From contig JAHBUZ010000015.1 in the NCBI GenBank assembly GCA_019637815.1, forward strand, positions 1 to 64,000: DNA of 64,000 bases, in the 5' to 3' direction. The notes below the pieces were generated by a model. It did not search any database and was not told where the DNA came from. It was given only the letters and a program-made list of their open reading frames with translations. This DNA comes from Chloroflexota bacterium (GTDB lineage Bacteria; Chloroflexota; Limnocylindria; Limnocylindrales; CSP1-4). Positions 18,516 through 27,041 of the stretch are shown here, in pieces. Every line of letters starts with the position of its first letter. Within the stretch, counting starts at the first letter, position 1. The position numbers and the translations under genes were made by a program.

Positions 18516-18521
18516 AGTGTA
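18516..18521 (-). promoter_or_regulatory. candidate -10 box of a leaderless metH promoter
   Basis: TACACT on the minus strand, 9 bases before the metH ATG at 18506. It decides the start codon against the longer open frame. Confidence 0.45.
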
Positions 18522-18548
18522 CTCGCGACAGCGGCCGCGGCCATGGGC

Positions 18549-18581
18549 GTGGCACGGCCCTGGGGAGTGGCACGGCCCTGG
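18549..18581. repeat. Direct repeat upstream of metH
   Basis: The 15-mer GTGGCACGGCCCTGG occurs at 18549-18563 and again at 18567-18581, a period of 18. More degenerate CGCTC(T/C)GGCCGCGGC copies follow up to about 18663. It lies in the gap between metH and the FAD oxidoreductase operon. Confidence 0.7.
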
Positions 18582-18700
18582 ACCTGTGGCGCTCTGGCCG
18601 CGGCACGGTCGGTGGCCGCGAGCATCCCGCCACGGCGACCCGCTGCAGCGCTCCGGCCGCGGCGCGATCCGTGGACCGGGAGCATCGGCCACGCGCCGCG

Positions 18701-18706
18701 TATCCT
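18701..18706 (+). promoter_or_regulatory. candidate -10 box for the FAD oxidoreductase operon
   Basis: TATCCT; transcription from about 18713 would give a leader that includes the short open frame at 18767-18835. The -35 region is weak. Confidence 0.35.
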
Positions 18707-18766
18707 GCGATCGTCAGGTCGCGGGGCTGCCGAAGTCATCGCCCGAGCCGGAGGGACCGTTCGCTC

Positions 18767-18835
18767 ATGACCGCCGCCGGGCGCATCGTCGCCGACCCCA
18801 TCTGCAGCGTCCCCGAGCGTGGGTGGGCAGCGTGA
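18767..18835 (+). CDS. Possible 22-aa leader peptide overlapping the FAD oxidoreductase start
   Basis: ATG 18767 opens a 22-codon frame encoding a peptide that ends ICSVPERGWAA. GGAGGG lies at 18750-18755, 11 bases upstream. Its TGA (18833-18835) overlaps the GTG start (18832) of the next gene as GTGA, so translation could be coupled. It has no run of a single codon that would suggest attenuation. It could also be the true N-terminal reading of nothing at all; evidence is the Shine-Dalgarno plus overlap only. Confidence 0.35.
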   Translation: MTAAGRIVADPICSVPERGWAA

Positions 18836-20208
18836 CGAGCCCGAGCGTCGCACCACGACCGTTCGCCACGGCCGACGTGGTGGTCGTGGGATCGGGCGCC
18901 GCCGGATCCACGGCGGCCATCGCGGCGGCACGCACCGGGGCATCCGTGCTGCTCATCGAGAAGCTGCCGTTCCTGGGTGGCAACAGCACCGCGGTGCTCG
19001 ACACGTTCTACGGCTTCTACACGCCGGGTGCGGTCCCGCACAAGGTCGTGGGGGGCATCCCCGACGAGGTCGTGGCGGGTCTGCGCCAGCTGGGACCCGT
19101 GATCGAGCGCCCCAACACCTACGGAGCGGGCACCGGGGTCACCTATCTCGCCGAGCATCTCAAGGTGGTCTGGGAGCGCCTGGTCACCGACGCGGGTGCG
19201 CGACCGCTGCTCCATGCCTTCCTCCAGGCCGCCACGGTCCGGGACGGGCGGGTCGACGAGGTGCTGGTCGCCACCAAGGCGGGCCTCGTGCGCGTGGCGG
19301 GCCGGGTGTTCGTGGACGCCTCGGGTGACGCGGACCTGTGCTTCCACGCCGGGTTCGGCTACGAGCAGGCGGGGGAGCTCGATGCTGCCCAGACCCTGAC
19401 CACCACGTTCCGGTTGGTGGGCGTCGACATGACCCGGCGGCGGCAGATCCCCAAGGCGGAGCTCCATCGGCTCATGGCCGAGGCAGCAGCATCGGGTGCG
19501 TACGACCTGCCACGGCGCGAGGGCTCCGACCACATCACGCCCGTCGAGGGCATGGTCGCGACCGTGATGACCCGGCTCGACTCGTACCGCCGCGAGGGCG
19601 ACCGGGTCGTCAATGCGACCGACCCCGAGCTGCTGACCCAAGCCGAGATCGCCGGCCGGCGCCAGGCGCTCGAGTACGTCCGCTTCCTGGTCGACCGGGT
19701 GCCCGGCTACGAGCATGCGTCGCTCGCCGCGTTCTCGACGCAGATCGGGGTGCGCGAGACGCGGCGCGTGTACGGCGATCATCGCCTGACCCGCGACGAG
19801 GTCCTGGGCGCGACCCGGTTCGAGGACCAGGTCGCCCTGTGCGGGGCACCCATCGAGGACCACCACGGCGGCGCCGACACGGTCTGGCAGTACCTCCCCG
19901 AGGGCGAGGTGGTGGGGATCCCGTATCGGACGCTCCTGGTCCGCGACGCGGCAAACGTGCTCGTGGCGGGCCGCTGCTTCTCGGCGACGCACGATGCGCA
20001 GGCGTCGGTGCGCTCGATGGCACAGTGCATGGCCATGGGCCAGGCAGCGGGCACCGCCGCCGGGCTCGCCGCGCTCGCGGCCACCGACCCGCGCGACGTC
20101 CCGGTCCAGCGGTTGCAGGACCGCCTGCGCCACGATGGTGCGGTGCTGGAGCCGCCGACCACGACCGTCGTCGAGGCGCCCGACGCGGCCATCCCATCGG
20201 CCCCCTAG
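18832..20208 (+). CDS. FAD-dependent oxidoreductase (PF12831 type)
   Basis: A 458-aa flavoprotein. The N-terminal dinucleotide fold ADVVVVGSGAAG (Gly20, Gly22, Gly25) is followed by IEKLPFLGGNST. The central motif FVDASGDADLCFHAG and the C-terminal NVLVAGRCFSATHDAQASVRSMAQCMAMGQAAG are characteristic of the FAD-dependent oxidoreductase family that includes glucose-inhibited-division-like and succinate-dehydrogenase-like dehydrogenases of catabolic clusters. GTG 18832 is chosen because the FAD fold begins 15 residues later; the upstream open frame looks non-coding. The phosphotriesterase-family gene follows after 13 bases, so the two probably act in sequence on one substrate, which is unknown. 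Confidence 0.85.
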   Translation: MTSPSVAPRPFATADVVVVGSGAAGSTAAIAAARTGASVLLIEKLPFLGGNSTAVLDTFYGFYTPGAVPHKVVGGIPDEVVAGLRQLGPVIERPNTYGAGTGVTYLAEHLKVVWERLVTDAGARPLLHAFLQAATVRDGRVDEVLVATKAGLVRVAGRVFVDASGDADLCFHAGFGYEQAGELDAAQTLTTTFRLVGVDMTRRRQIPKAELHRLMAEAAASGAYDLPRREGSDHITPVEGMVATVMTRLDSYRREGDRVVNATDPELLTQAEIAGRRQALEYVRFLVDRVPGYEHASLAAFSTQIGVRETRRVYGDHRLTRDEVLGATRFEDQVALCGAPIEDHHGGADTVWQYLPEGEVVGIPYRTLLVRDAANVLVAGRCFSATHDAQASVRSMAQCMAMGQAAGTAAGLAALAATDPRDVPVQRLQDRLRHDGAVLEPPTTTVVEAPDAAIPSAP

Positions 20209-20221
20209 CGAGGACACGTCC

Positions 20222-21178
20222 ATGCCCTTCGTCCGTACCGTGCTCGGTGACATCGACCCCGCGGAGCTCGGCGTGACCTACGCCCACGAGCACCTCGTGA
20301 TCGCCGGCAGCCGGACCGTCGAGCACTATCCGGACTTCCGGCTCGATGACGTGGACAAGGCCATCGAGGAGCTGGCCAGCGCCCAGGCCCTCGGCCTCCG
20401 GTCGGTCGTCGATGCCATGCCCGCCGACACCGGGCGTGATGTGGAGCTCCTGGCCGAGGTGAGCCGCCGATCGGGTGTCCACCTGGTCGCACCCACGGGC
20501 GTCCATCACCAGCGCTACTACCCGGAGCGTCACTGGAGCGAGCGGCTCTCGATCGAGGAGGTGACGGGGCTGCTGGTGGCGGACATCACCGACGGCATCG
20601 ACGCGCTCGACTACGGCTCCCCCATCGTCAAGCGGACGCCGTACCAGGCTGGCGTCATCAAGGTGGCGGGGTCGACCGATGGCCCATCGGCTCGGGACGC
20701 ACGCTTCTTCGAGGCCGCCACGGCGGCGCAGCAGCAGACCGGCTGCCCGATCCTGACCCACTGCGAGAACGGCACCGGGGCGCTCGAGCAGGCGGCGCTG
20801 TTCGCGACGCTGGGGGCGAGGCTCGATCACGTCGCCCTGTCACACGTCGACAGGATCGTCGACCGGGGGCATCAGCGGGAGCTGTTCGCGAGCGGTGTAT
20901 CCGTGGAGTACGACCAGGGCTTCCGCTGGAAGGATGCCCCCAACGGCACGCTCCAGCTCCTCGAGTGGGCCGCCGAGGACGGGCATCTCGACCAGGTGGT
21001 CCTGGGGCTCGACGCGGCGCGCCAGGGCTACTGGGCGGCGTACGGCGGCGCCCCGGGCATGGCGTTCCTGCTGGGTGACTTCGCGGCCTCGATGCGCGAC
21101 CGCGGGCTGGGCGACGCCGAGCAGCACCAGCTGTTCGTCACCAACCCAGCGCGCCTCTACGCGTTCGCGGACGCCTGA
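20222..21178 (+). CDS. Phosphotriesterase-family metal-dependent hydrolase
   Basis: A 318-aa amidohydrolase-superfamily protein with the whole binuclear metal site visible: His22 and His24 (YAHEHL), bridging Lys147 (GVIKVAGS), His180 (ILTHCE), His208 (LSHVDR) and Asp264 (LGLDAAR). Members include phosphotriesterases, lactonases and PHP proteins. With an FAD oxidoreductase immediately upstream, a lactonase acting on an oxidised product is plausible but inferred. No signal peptide, so cytosolic. Length is normal for the family. Confidence 0.88.
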   Translation: MPFVRTVLGDIDPAELGVTYAHEHLVIAGSRTVEHYPDFRLDDVDKAIEELASAQALGLRSVVDAMPADTGRDVELLAEVSRRSGVHLVAPTGVHHQRYYPERHWSERLSIEEVTGLLVADITDGIDALDYGSPIVKRTPYQAGVIKVAGSTDGPSARDARFFEAATAAQQQTGCPILTHCENGTGALEQAALFATLGARLDHVALSHVDRIVDRGHQRELFASGVSVEYDQGFRWKDAPNGTLQLLEWAAEDGHLDQVVLGLDAARQGYWAAYGGAPGMAFLLGDFAASMRDRGLGDAEQHQLFVTNPARLYAFADA

Positions 21179-21222
21179 GGGGTCGCATCCGCGGCAGCGC
21201 CTCGACCGCGGCTGGGCTCGGC

Positions 21223-21274
21223 CCGCGGCACTCCCCGACGGCCGTGGCACTCCCCGTGTCCCGCGGCACTCGCC
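21223..21274. repeat. Three degenerate 14-base direct repeats
   Basis: CCGCGGCACTCCCC (21223-21236), CCGTGGCACTCCCC (21242-21255) and CCGCGGCACTCGCC (21261-21274), period 19, lie in the gap after the phosphotriesterase-family gene. Evenly spaced sites could bind a protein; role unknown. Confidence 0.6.
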
Positions 21275-21393
21275 CAAGATCGGCGGCCCCTCCACCGCAG
21301 ACCCGAAAACCGACCCGCCCTCCCTCGACGTAGTCGGGTGCAGGAGCCGTCACCGGGCCACCTGGTCCCGGGCGACCCAGTGGGAGGACAGCC

Positions 21394-22272
21394 GTGTCAT
21401 CCAGTCATCCATCCATCGCCCATCGGCCGATGCGCCTGGCCGGCAGCATCGTCGCCATGGCCGCCCTCGGCGCGCTCGCGTTCGGCAGCGTCGCCCAGGC
21501 CCAGTCGGCGGAGCCGATGGGCGTGGCACGCACCGTCAGCACCGCGACCACGGACCTGGGCACCTTCCTCACGGGCGCGGACGGTCGTACGCTCTACTTC
21601 TTCGCCAACGACACGGCGCCCGGCGCCAGCGTGTGCGAGGGGGACTGTGTCACGAACTGGCCGCTGTTCACCCTTGACGCGGGTGACACGCTCGCGCCGG
21701 ACGCCGGCGTGACGGGCGTCCTGGCCAGCTTCGCGCGTGCCGATGGCACGACCCAGGTGAGCTATGACGGCCGACCGCTCTACTACTTCGCGGGTGACCA
21801 GGCAGCCGGCGACGTCAACGGCCAGGGCCGTGGCGACGTCTGGTTCGTGGCGCTCACGGACGGCTCGATGCCCATCGCGGCCCCATCGCCCGCCGAGGGG
21901 GACCTCGTCATCGGCACGGCCACCAGCGACCTGGGCACGTTCCTGGTCGACAGCGCGGGCATGACCCTCTACTTCTTCACGCCCGACGGTCCGGGCATGA
22001 GCGTCTGCGAGGGCGACTGCCTCGCCAACTGGCCAGCGTTCGGCATCGCCGAGGGCCAGGGCTTCGCACCCGGCGACGGGGTCGAGGGCGTGCTCGGCGC
22101 GTTCACCCGCTCGGATGGCACGCTCCAGGTCACGTACGACGGTCGACCGCTGTACTACTGGGTCGCCGACCAGGCCGCGGGTGACACGACCGGCCAGGGC
22201 GTCGGGGGTGTCTGGTTCGTGGCGCTCACGGACGGCTCCGTCCCGGCTCCTGACGCCAGCCCGGCTTCCTGA
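21394..22272 (+). CDS. Secreted protein with two PF03640 (COG4315) repeats
   Basis: A 292-aa exported protein. A signal peptide (LAGSIVAMAALGALAFGSVAQA) is followed by two copies of the 'secreted repeat of unknown function'. Each has TLYFF, a Cys pair (VCEGDC), the conserved NWP, then DGRPLYY and DVWFVALTDG or GVWFVALTDG. The copies span about residues 48-155 and 168-280. The family is found in envelope lipoproteins and exported proteins, sometimes near redox components; there is no lipobox Cys here. GGGAGGA just upstream supports the GTG start. Confidence 0.85.
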   Translation: MSSSHPSIAHRPMRLAGSIVAMAALGALAFGSVAQAQSAEPMGVARTVSTATTDLGTFLTGADGRTLYFFANDTAPGASVCEGDCVTNWPLFTLDAGDTLAPDAGVTGVLASFARADGTTQVSYDGRPLYYFAGDQAAGDVNGQGRGDVWFVALTDGSMPIAAPSPAEGDLVIGTATSDLGTFLVDSAGMTLYFFTPDGPGMSVCEGDCLANWPAFGIAEGQGFAPGDGVEGVLGAFTRSDGTLQVTYDGRPLYYWVADQAAGDTTGQGVGGVWFVALTDGSVPAPDASPAS

Positions 22273-22296
22273 GCATCTCGCTCCCTCTCTCCCCAC

Positions 22297-22326
22297 GACC
22301 CCCTCGGCCAGCCGGTCGAGGGGGTC
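22297..22326 (+). terminator. Perfect 10-bp hairpin, probable terminator
   Basis: GACCCCCTCG (22297-22306) pairs perfectly with CGAGGGGGTC (22317-22326) around a 10-base loop, 24 bases after the PF03640 gene stop. There is no T-tract. Confidence 0.6.
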
Positions 22327-22367
22327 GACCATCGCCCACATGGCACGCACCCGGTGCTCGAAGGGGC

Positions 22368-22395
22368 TTGTCAGGCGGCCGGTGGCCCGTATCAT
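22368..22395 (+). promoter_or_regulatory. Sigma70-like promoter of the META-domain gene, leaderless
   Basis: TTGTCA (22368-22373), a 16-base spacer and TATCAT (22390-22395); the ATG follows after 7 bases. This is the best complete promoter in the window and sets the start codon of the next gene. Confidence 0.65.
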
Positions 22396-22402
22396 CCGCG
22401 CC

Positions 22403-23926
22403 ATGCATCGAACCAGCCGTCTCCTCACGTCCATCGCCCTGGCCGTGCCCCTCGCGCTCGCTGCGAGCGGTGCCGCCGCCCAGAGCCCGAGCCCGGTCCC
22501 GGTGCTCGGTGTCGAGTGGTCCGTCACCAGCCTCGACGGTGAACGCATCCCCGCGGATGCCGGCATCACCGCGACCTTCACGACCAGCGACACGCCACCG
22601 GGCGCCCTCACCGGCAACGGCGGCTGCAACACGTACAACGCCAGCTGGACGAGCGACGGCGTCGCGCTGAGCATCACCGACCTCGCTGCCACCCGCATGG
22701 CCTGCGGCGACGAACTGTCCCAGCGCGAGGCGCGCTACTTCGATCTGCTCCAGGACGCGTCGGGATGGCGGCTCGATGGTGCCGTCCTGGTCATCGACAC
22801 CGCGAGTGGCTCGAGCATCGCATTCGGCGAAGAGGTCGCCGCGCCCACCGAGGGCATCACCGGCACCTGGACGCTCGAGCGCATCGATGGCGAGTCGGTG
22901 CCCGCTGGGGTCGGTGCCATCGCGACGTTCGGCGAGGACGGCAGCCTGACCGGCTTCGGCGGCTGCAACAGCTTCAGCGGCAGCTACACCATCGAGGGCG
23001 GGCTCATCACGGTCGGCCCGCTCGCGGCCACGCTCAAGCTCTGCCCGGACACCAGCGACACCGAGCGGCTGTATCTCGATGCGCTCCAGGGCGCCACCAC
23101 CTGGTCCACCACGGGTGGCAGCCTGGTGCTCGATGGCGCGGGCGAGCTCGTGCTCTCCGGCGAGGGCGTGCCGGGTGGCGATGCGACCCTGACGGGCCAG
23201 GAGTGGTGGGTCATCGCGGTCGACGGCGAGCCGTTCGACCCCACTCTCGGCGCCAGCGCGACCTTCGGCGATGACGGCAGCCTCACCGGCTCCGGTGGCT
23301 GCAACCGGTTCATGGGCGACTACACCGTGGATGCGGAATCCCTCGAGGTCGGCCCGCTCGCGTCCACCCGGATGGCCTGCGCTCCCCACATCATGGACGC
23401 CGAATCGCGATACCTGGCAGCACTCCAGGCCGCCGCGACCTACGTCATCGTGGACGACACGATGTTCCTCGACACCGCGGATGGCGGCAGCGTGGAGCTC
23501 TCCACCCAGCGCGACCCAGCACCTGCACCGACCGCGACCCCGCGGTCGACCCCCGAACCGCTGCCGACCCCGGTGGCCATCGCGAACGACGGCATCATCG
23601 GCACATGGCGGATGACGGACTACGCGGGCGCGCCCGGTCTCCGGCTCGATATCGACATCACGTTCTTCGAGACCGGTGAGCTCGCCGGGTTCGGCGGCTG
23701 CAACGACTACATGGCCGAGTGGGACCTCGATGGCACCCGCCTGACCATCAGCGGCCTGGAATTCGCATCGAGCGGCTCGTGTGACCAGATCGCCTCGGGT
23801 CTCGAACAGGGCTACTTCGCGCTCCTGCCGTTCCTCGACACGGCGGAGGTCGGCGCGGATGGCTCCCTGTCGCTGGTGAGCACGCTGGGCGGGGGCCAGG
23901 GCTTCGTCTTCGCCCCCGCGGAGTAG
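22403..23926 (+). CDS. Exported protein with four tandem META (HslJ-like) domains
   Basis: A 507-aa protein with a signal peptide (LLTSIALAVPLALAASGAAAQ). Four META domains lie at about residues 32-142, 150-253, 261-368 and 397-505. Each has the GGCN signature and a second Cys, giving pairs C75/C101, C188/C214, C300/C326 and C433/C460 that probably form disulfides. Domains 3 and 4 are joined by a Pro/Thr-rich linker (PAPAPTATPRSTPEP). HslJ of E. coli has one META domain and is linked to novobiocin resistance and heat shock. Four in one exported chain is unusual. The ATG is fixed by the promoter 7 bases upstream. Confidence 0.88.
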   Translation: MHRTSRLLTSIALAVPLALAASGAAAQSPSPVPVLGVEWSVTSLDGERIPADAGITATFTTSDTPPGALTGNGGCNTYNASWTSDGVALSITDLAATRMACGDELSQREARYFDLLQDASGWRLDGAVLVIDTASGSSIAFGEEVAAPTEGITGTWTLERIDGESVPAGVGAIATFGEDGSLTGFGGCNSFSGSYTIEGGLITVGPLAATLKLCPDTSDTERLYLDALQGATTWSTTGGSLVLDGAGELVLSGEGVPGGDATLTGQEWWVIAVDGEPFDPTLGASATFGDDGSLTGSGGCNRFMGDYTVDAESLEVGPLASTRMACAPHIMDAESRYLAALQAAATYVIVDDTMFLDTADGGSVELSTQRDPAPAPTATPRSTPEPLPTPVAIANDGIIGTWRMTDYAGAPGLRLDIDITFFETGELAGFGGCNDYMAEWDLDGTRLTISGLEFASSGSCDQIASGLEQGYFALLPFLDTAEVGADGSLSLVSTLGGGQGFVFAPAE

Positions 23927-23941
23927 CCTGGACGCAGGCGA

Positions 23942-23976
23942 GGACGAGGCACGGGGCCGGGGCGCCGTCCTCGTCC
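23942..23976. terminator. Hairpin between convergent genes
   Basis: GGACGAGG (23942-23949) pairs with CCTCGTCC (23969-23976); the 19-base loop is GC-rich. It lies between the META gene and the convergent glutaminyl cyclase gene and could stop transcription from both sides. Confidence 0.5.
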
Positions 23977-23995
23977 GTGGTCCGGGATCCGGCCC

Positions 23996-24901
23996 TCAGT
24001 CGGGGACCCGGATCGCGAACATCGTCGGCCAGTACTTGCCGGTCACCAGGAACGTCCGGGTGACCGGGTCCCAGGCGATGCCGTTGAGCCAGCCGATGCG
24101 GGTGCCGATGGCCGGGTCATGGGTGACCAGCTCGCGCATGTCGAGGATGCCGGTCACCACACCCGTGCCCGGGTCGATGCGCAGGATGAAGGGCGTCTCC
24201 CAGACGTTCGACCAGACGACCCCCTCGACGCACTCGAGCTCGTTGAGCTTGGGCACGGGCTGCCCCTCGAACGTCACCTCCACGGAGCCGATGACCTCGA
24301 AGGTGGCCCGGTCCCGGAAGGTGAGCGCGGTGCTGCCATCGGTCATCACGAGCCGGGCGCCGTCGTCACACAGGCCCCAGCCCTCACCCTCGTAGGTGTG
24401 GCTGCCGGTGACCCGGAGCGTCTCCGGGTCCCACTCGAGCGCGACGCCGTCCGTCCAGGTGATCTGGAGCAGTCGGTCGTCGACCATCGCGAGCCCTTCG
24501 CCGTACTCGTCACCGGGCGGCGGCGCCTGACGCAGCACGGCGCCCGTCGCCCGGTCGACCTCGCGCACGGACGTGGCGCCGATGATGCCCGTCGACTCCC
24601 AGAGGCGACCCTGGTCGTCGATGAGCAGGCCCTGCGTCCAGGCCTCGGTGTCGTGCGGGATGCTGCCCACGACCTCCCACGACAGGAGGGCGGGCACGAC
24701 CGGCGAGGCCGACGCGATCGGGGATGGCGCTGCGCCCGGGGATGCCGGCACGGCCGATGGACCGGGCACGGCCGATGGACCGGGCACGGCCGACCGAGCG
24801 GGCACGACCGATGGATCCGAGCCGGGTGCTGCCGCCCCTGCCCCGCCACCCATGCAGCCGAGCACGATCCCCAGCACCAGGACGCGTCGCAGACGGCTCA
24901 T
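23996..24901 (-). CDS. Glutaminyl-peptide cyclotransferase (PF05096 type)
   Basis: A 301-aa exported enzyme that would convert N-terminal glutamine of peptides to pyroglutamate. A signal peptide (VLVLGIVLGCMGGGAGA, with a possible lipobox Cys) and an 18-base-unit Pro/Ala/Ser linker precede the beta-propeller catalytic domain. Family motifs are AWTQGLLIDDQGRLWESTG, YGEGLAMVDDRLLQITW, KLNELECVEGVVWSNVWE and LNGIAWDPVTRTFLVTGKYWP. The ATG overlaps the stop of the upstream MFS gene as ATGA, so the two are translationally coupled. Family recognition is good; physiological substrates are unknown. Confidence 0.85.
   Translation of the reverse strand: MSRLRRVLVLGIVLGCMGGGAGAAAPGSDPSVVPARSAVPGPSAVPGPSAVPASPGAAPSPIASASPVVPALLSWEVVGSIPHDTEAWTQGLLIDDQGRLWESTGIIGATSVREVDRATGAVLRQAPPPGDEYGEGLAMVDDRLLQITWTDGVALEWDPETLRVTGSHTYEGEGWGLCDDGARLVMTDGSTALTFRDRATFEVIGSVEVTFEGQPVPKLNELECVEGVVWSNVWETPFILRIDPGTGVVTGILDMRELVTHDPAIGTRIGWLNGIAWDPVTRTFLVTGKYWPTMFAIRVPD
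24747..24818. repeat. 18-base tandem repeat in the cyclotransferase linker
   Basis: Four adjacent 18-base units at 24747, 24765, 24783 and 24801. Units 1 and 2 are identical (GGCACGGCCGATGGACCG), units 3 and 4 diverged. Read on the minus strand they encode repeats of the GPSAVP kind. Confidence 0.8.
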
Positions 24902-26112
24902 CCGCCCAGCGTACCGCGCGCCCGACCGATGCCCCGCAGCGACCAGGCCGGCACGAGCGCGAGCGCGATGCACACCGCAGAGACCAGCCACAGCACGCGC
25001 AGGTCCCCCGACGCGTCCTCGAGGATGCGCACCGCGAGCAGCGACCCCACGATGCCGGACAGGTACATCGGCACGAGCGACAGGTTGAGCACGGACGAGC
25101 GGATGGTGTCCGGCAGTCCCGTGGCGAGCATCGCGAACAGCATCGAGCCCGCCGTCGCGAAGCCGATGCCCAGGATCGCGTAGTCGACCATGAACGGCAG
25201 CAGCTCCTCGGTGAGCGCCGCGAGTCCGGACGTGACCGCCGTGATGCCGATCGCGACCAGCAGCACCCGCCCGAAGCCCCGGCGGTCCGCGGCGGCACCC
25301 GCGATCGGGGCACCCACCGCGGCCGCCAGCCCGTACACGCCGGCCACGATGCCCACCGTGGAGCCCAGCAGCAGCGGCCCGTTGATGTGCTCCACGAACA
25401 GGGCCAGGAACGGCGCCACCACCCGCTGGCCCATGAGCAGCAGGAAGTAGGTCAGGAACACGGTCCGCGCGAGGGGTGTCCGGATGACCGCCGTCAGGCT
25501 GCGCCGGACCAGCGTCATGACCCGCTCCGTGGTGCGTCGTCGGTCGGCACGCTCGTGATACCACAGGACGAGGGCCGCGACCGCCACGCCGCTCAGGAGC
25601 GCGTCCACCAGGAACAGCACCTGGACACCGAGATGGTCCACGACCGGCCCGCCGAGCGCGGGCCCGACCGCCAGGCCCAGCGGCCCGGACGCACCGACCA
25701 GGCTGATGGCGAAGCCGAGTCGCGCCCGGGGTGCCCGGTCGGTGATCTCGGCGAGCATCACGCCCGTGTTGCCGAGCACGAGGCCCACGAGCGGCACCAG
25801 CAGGAACAGGTGCATCGTGTCCCCGACGAACGCCAGCAGCAGGAACAGGACCGCCTCCACCACCGCGCTGCGCACGATGATCGCCTTGCGACTGTACTTG
25901 TCCGCCCACGCGCCCCAGAACGGCACGAGCGGCAGGCCGGCCAGGAGCGACGCGGTGGAGAGCAGCCCCACCATGCCCGCGATGTCGATCTCGGCGACCC
26001 CGAGGTCCCGCACGAGGATGGGCAGGAACGTGAGGTAGTGGCCGAAGGCCATCGACTCCACGAAGCCCGCGAACGCGAACAGGAGCGTGAGGCGCATCCA
26101 CCCCGGATCCAC
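24898..26112 (-). CDS. MFS transporter (DHA1-like)
   Basis: A 404-aa major facilitator protein with about twelve hydrophobic helices. The loop 2-3 motif is FWGAWADKYSRKAIIVRS, matching the MFS G-x3-D-R/K pattern, and a related RR-rich loop separates the two halves (ERADRRRTTERV). Substrate unknown; drug or metabolite efflux is typical. Met6 (26097) is an alternative start. The downstream cyclotransferase gene overlaps its stop by ATGA. proC lies 25 bases upstream on the same strand and could share a transcript. Confidence 0.85.
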   Translation of the reverse strand: MDPGWMRLTLLFAFAGFVESMAFGHYLTFLPILVRDLGVAEIDIAGMVGLLSTASLLAGLPLVPFWGAWADKYSRKAIIVRSAVVEAVLFLLLAFVGDTMHLFLLVPLVGLVLGNTGVMLAEITDRAPRARLGFAISLVGASGPLGLAVGPALGGPVVDHLGVQVLFLVDALLSGVAVAALVLWYHERADRRRTTERVMTLVRRSLTAVIRTPLARTVFLTYFLLLMGQRVVAPFLALFVEHINGPLLLGSTVGIVAGVYGLAAAVGAPIAGAAADRRGFGRVLLVAIGITAVTSGLAALTEELLPFMVDYAILGIGFATAGSMLFAMLATGLPDTIRSSVLNLSLVPMYLSGIVGSLLAVRILEDASGDLRVLWLVSAVCIALALVPAWSLRGIGRARGTLGG

Positions 26113-26137
26113 GACCCTGGGCGGGGTGGCCCCGGGA

Positions 26138-26992
26138 TCAGGACCCGTGGGGCGTGTCCGCCGTGGCGGCCTCCAGCTCGTGGCCCAGCTCGTCCGTGCG
26201 CCGATAGGCCGCCCAGACCGCCTCGGAGAGCACCGTGCGCAATCGGCCGCGCTCCAGCTCGTGGATCGCTGCGGCGGACGTGCCGCCGGGTGAGGTCACC
26301 ATGTTGCGCAGCTGGGCGGGATGGATCCCGCTCGCCTTCGCGAAGAGCGTGCTCCCCTCGAGCGTCTCGATGACCAGGTCGTGGGCCACGTGGCGCGGGA
26401 AGCCGAGATGCACGGCCGCGTCGATGAGCGCCTCCATGACCAGGAACACGTACGCCGGCCCGGTGCCGCTCACCGCGGTGGCCATGGCCACGAACTTCTC
26501 GTCCTCCACCTCGAGCTGATGACCGAGCGTCGACAGCAGCGCGGCCGCCTGGGCGCGTCGCTGCGCCCCCACCTCGGGTGTCGCGTACCAGACCGTCATG
26601 CCTCGGCCCAGCTGGGCAGGGGTGTTGGGCATGCTCCGAACCAGCGCGCGGTGGCGCAGGACGTTGGCGAGCGCGGCCGTGGTGGCCCCACCGATGACGC
26701 TGATGACCAGCTGCTCGGGACGCAGGACGGGTGCCAGCTCGGCCCCCACGCGGCGGAGCATCTGGGGCTTGATGCCGAGCACGATGACGTCCGCCGCCTG
26801 GACCGCCTCCACGTTGGAGGCCGTCGTGCGGATGCCGTGGGTCGTGGTGAGATGGTCGCGCCGCTCCGGGCGCGGATGGCTCGCGATGACCCGCTCGGGC
26901 GTGACCTCAGCGGCCTTGAGCAGCCCGGTAATCATCGATTCGGCCATCACGCCCGTGCCGATGGTCGCGACGGTGACATCCTTGAGTGACAC
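26138..26992 (-). CDS. proC: Pyrroline-5-carboxylate reductase
   Basis: Last step of proline synthesis: NAD(P)H reduction of 1-pyrroline-5-carboxylate. From GTG 26992 it is 284 aa, normal length. The Rossmann motif is ATIGTGVMAESMI, then VLGIKPQM. The C-terminal dimer and substrate domain has AVSGTGPAYVFL and MVTSPGGTSAAAIHELE, the ProC signature. The frame is open to 27529, but a TATACT box 7 bases before the GTG and the immediate Rossmann start fix this start. No other proline gene is adjacent. Confidence 0.94.
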   Translation of the reverse strand: MSLKDVTVATIGTGVMAESMITGLLKAAEVTPERVIASHPRPERRDHLTTTHGIRTTASNVEAVQAADVIVLGIKPQMLRRVGAELAPVLRPEQLVISVIGGATTAALANVLRHRALVRSMPNTPAQLGRGMTVWYATPEVGAQRRAQAAALLSTLGHQLEVEDEKFVAMATAVSGTGPAYVFLVMEALIDAAVHLGFPRHVAHDLVIETLEGSTLFAKASGIHPAQLRNMVTSPGGTSAAAIHELERGRLRTVLSEAVWAAYRRTDELGHELEAATADTPHGS

Positions 26993-26999
26993 GCGCCGG

Positions 27000-27005
27000 A
27001 GTATA
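27000..27005 (-). promoter_or_regulatory. candidate -10 box of a leaderless proC promoter
   Basis: TATACT on the minus strand with 7 bases to the GTG start of proC. No strong -35. Confidence 0.5.
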
Positions 27006-27041
27006 GGCGGCGCGCGCCATGCCACGGAGACTGGAGACCAC

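Noticed and set aside
18507..18766. Possible cobalamin riboswitch upstream of metH
   Set aside because: A -10 box only 9 bases before the metH ATG leaves no leader, and I see no B12-box sequence. The region consists of short GC-rich repeats.
21394..22272. PF03640 protein as a lipoprotein
   Set aside because: The signal peptide ends in AQA-QS without a lipobox Cys.
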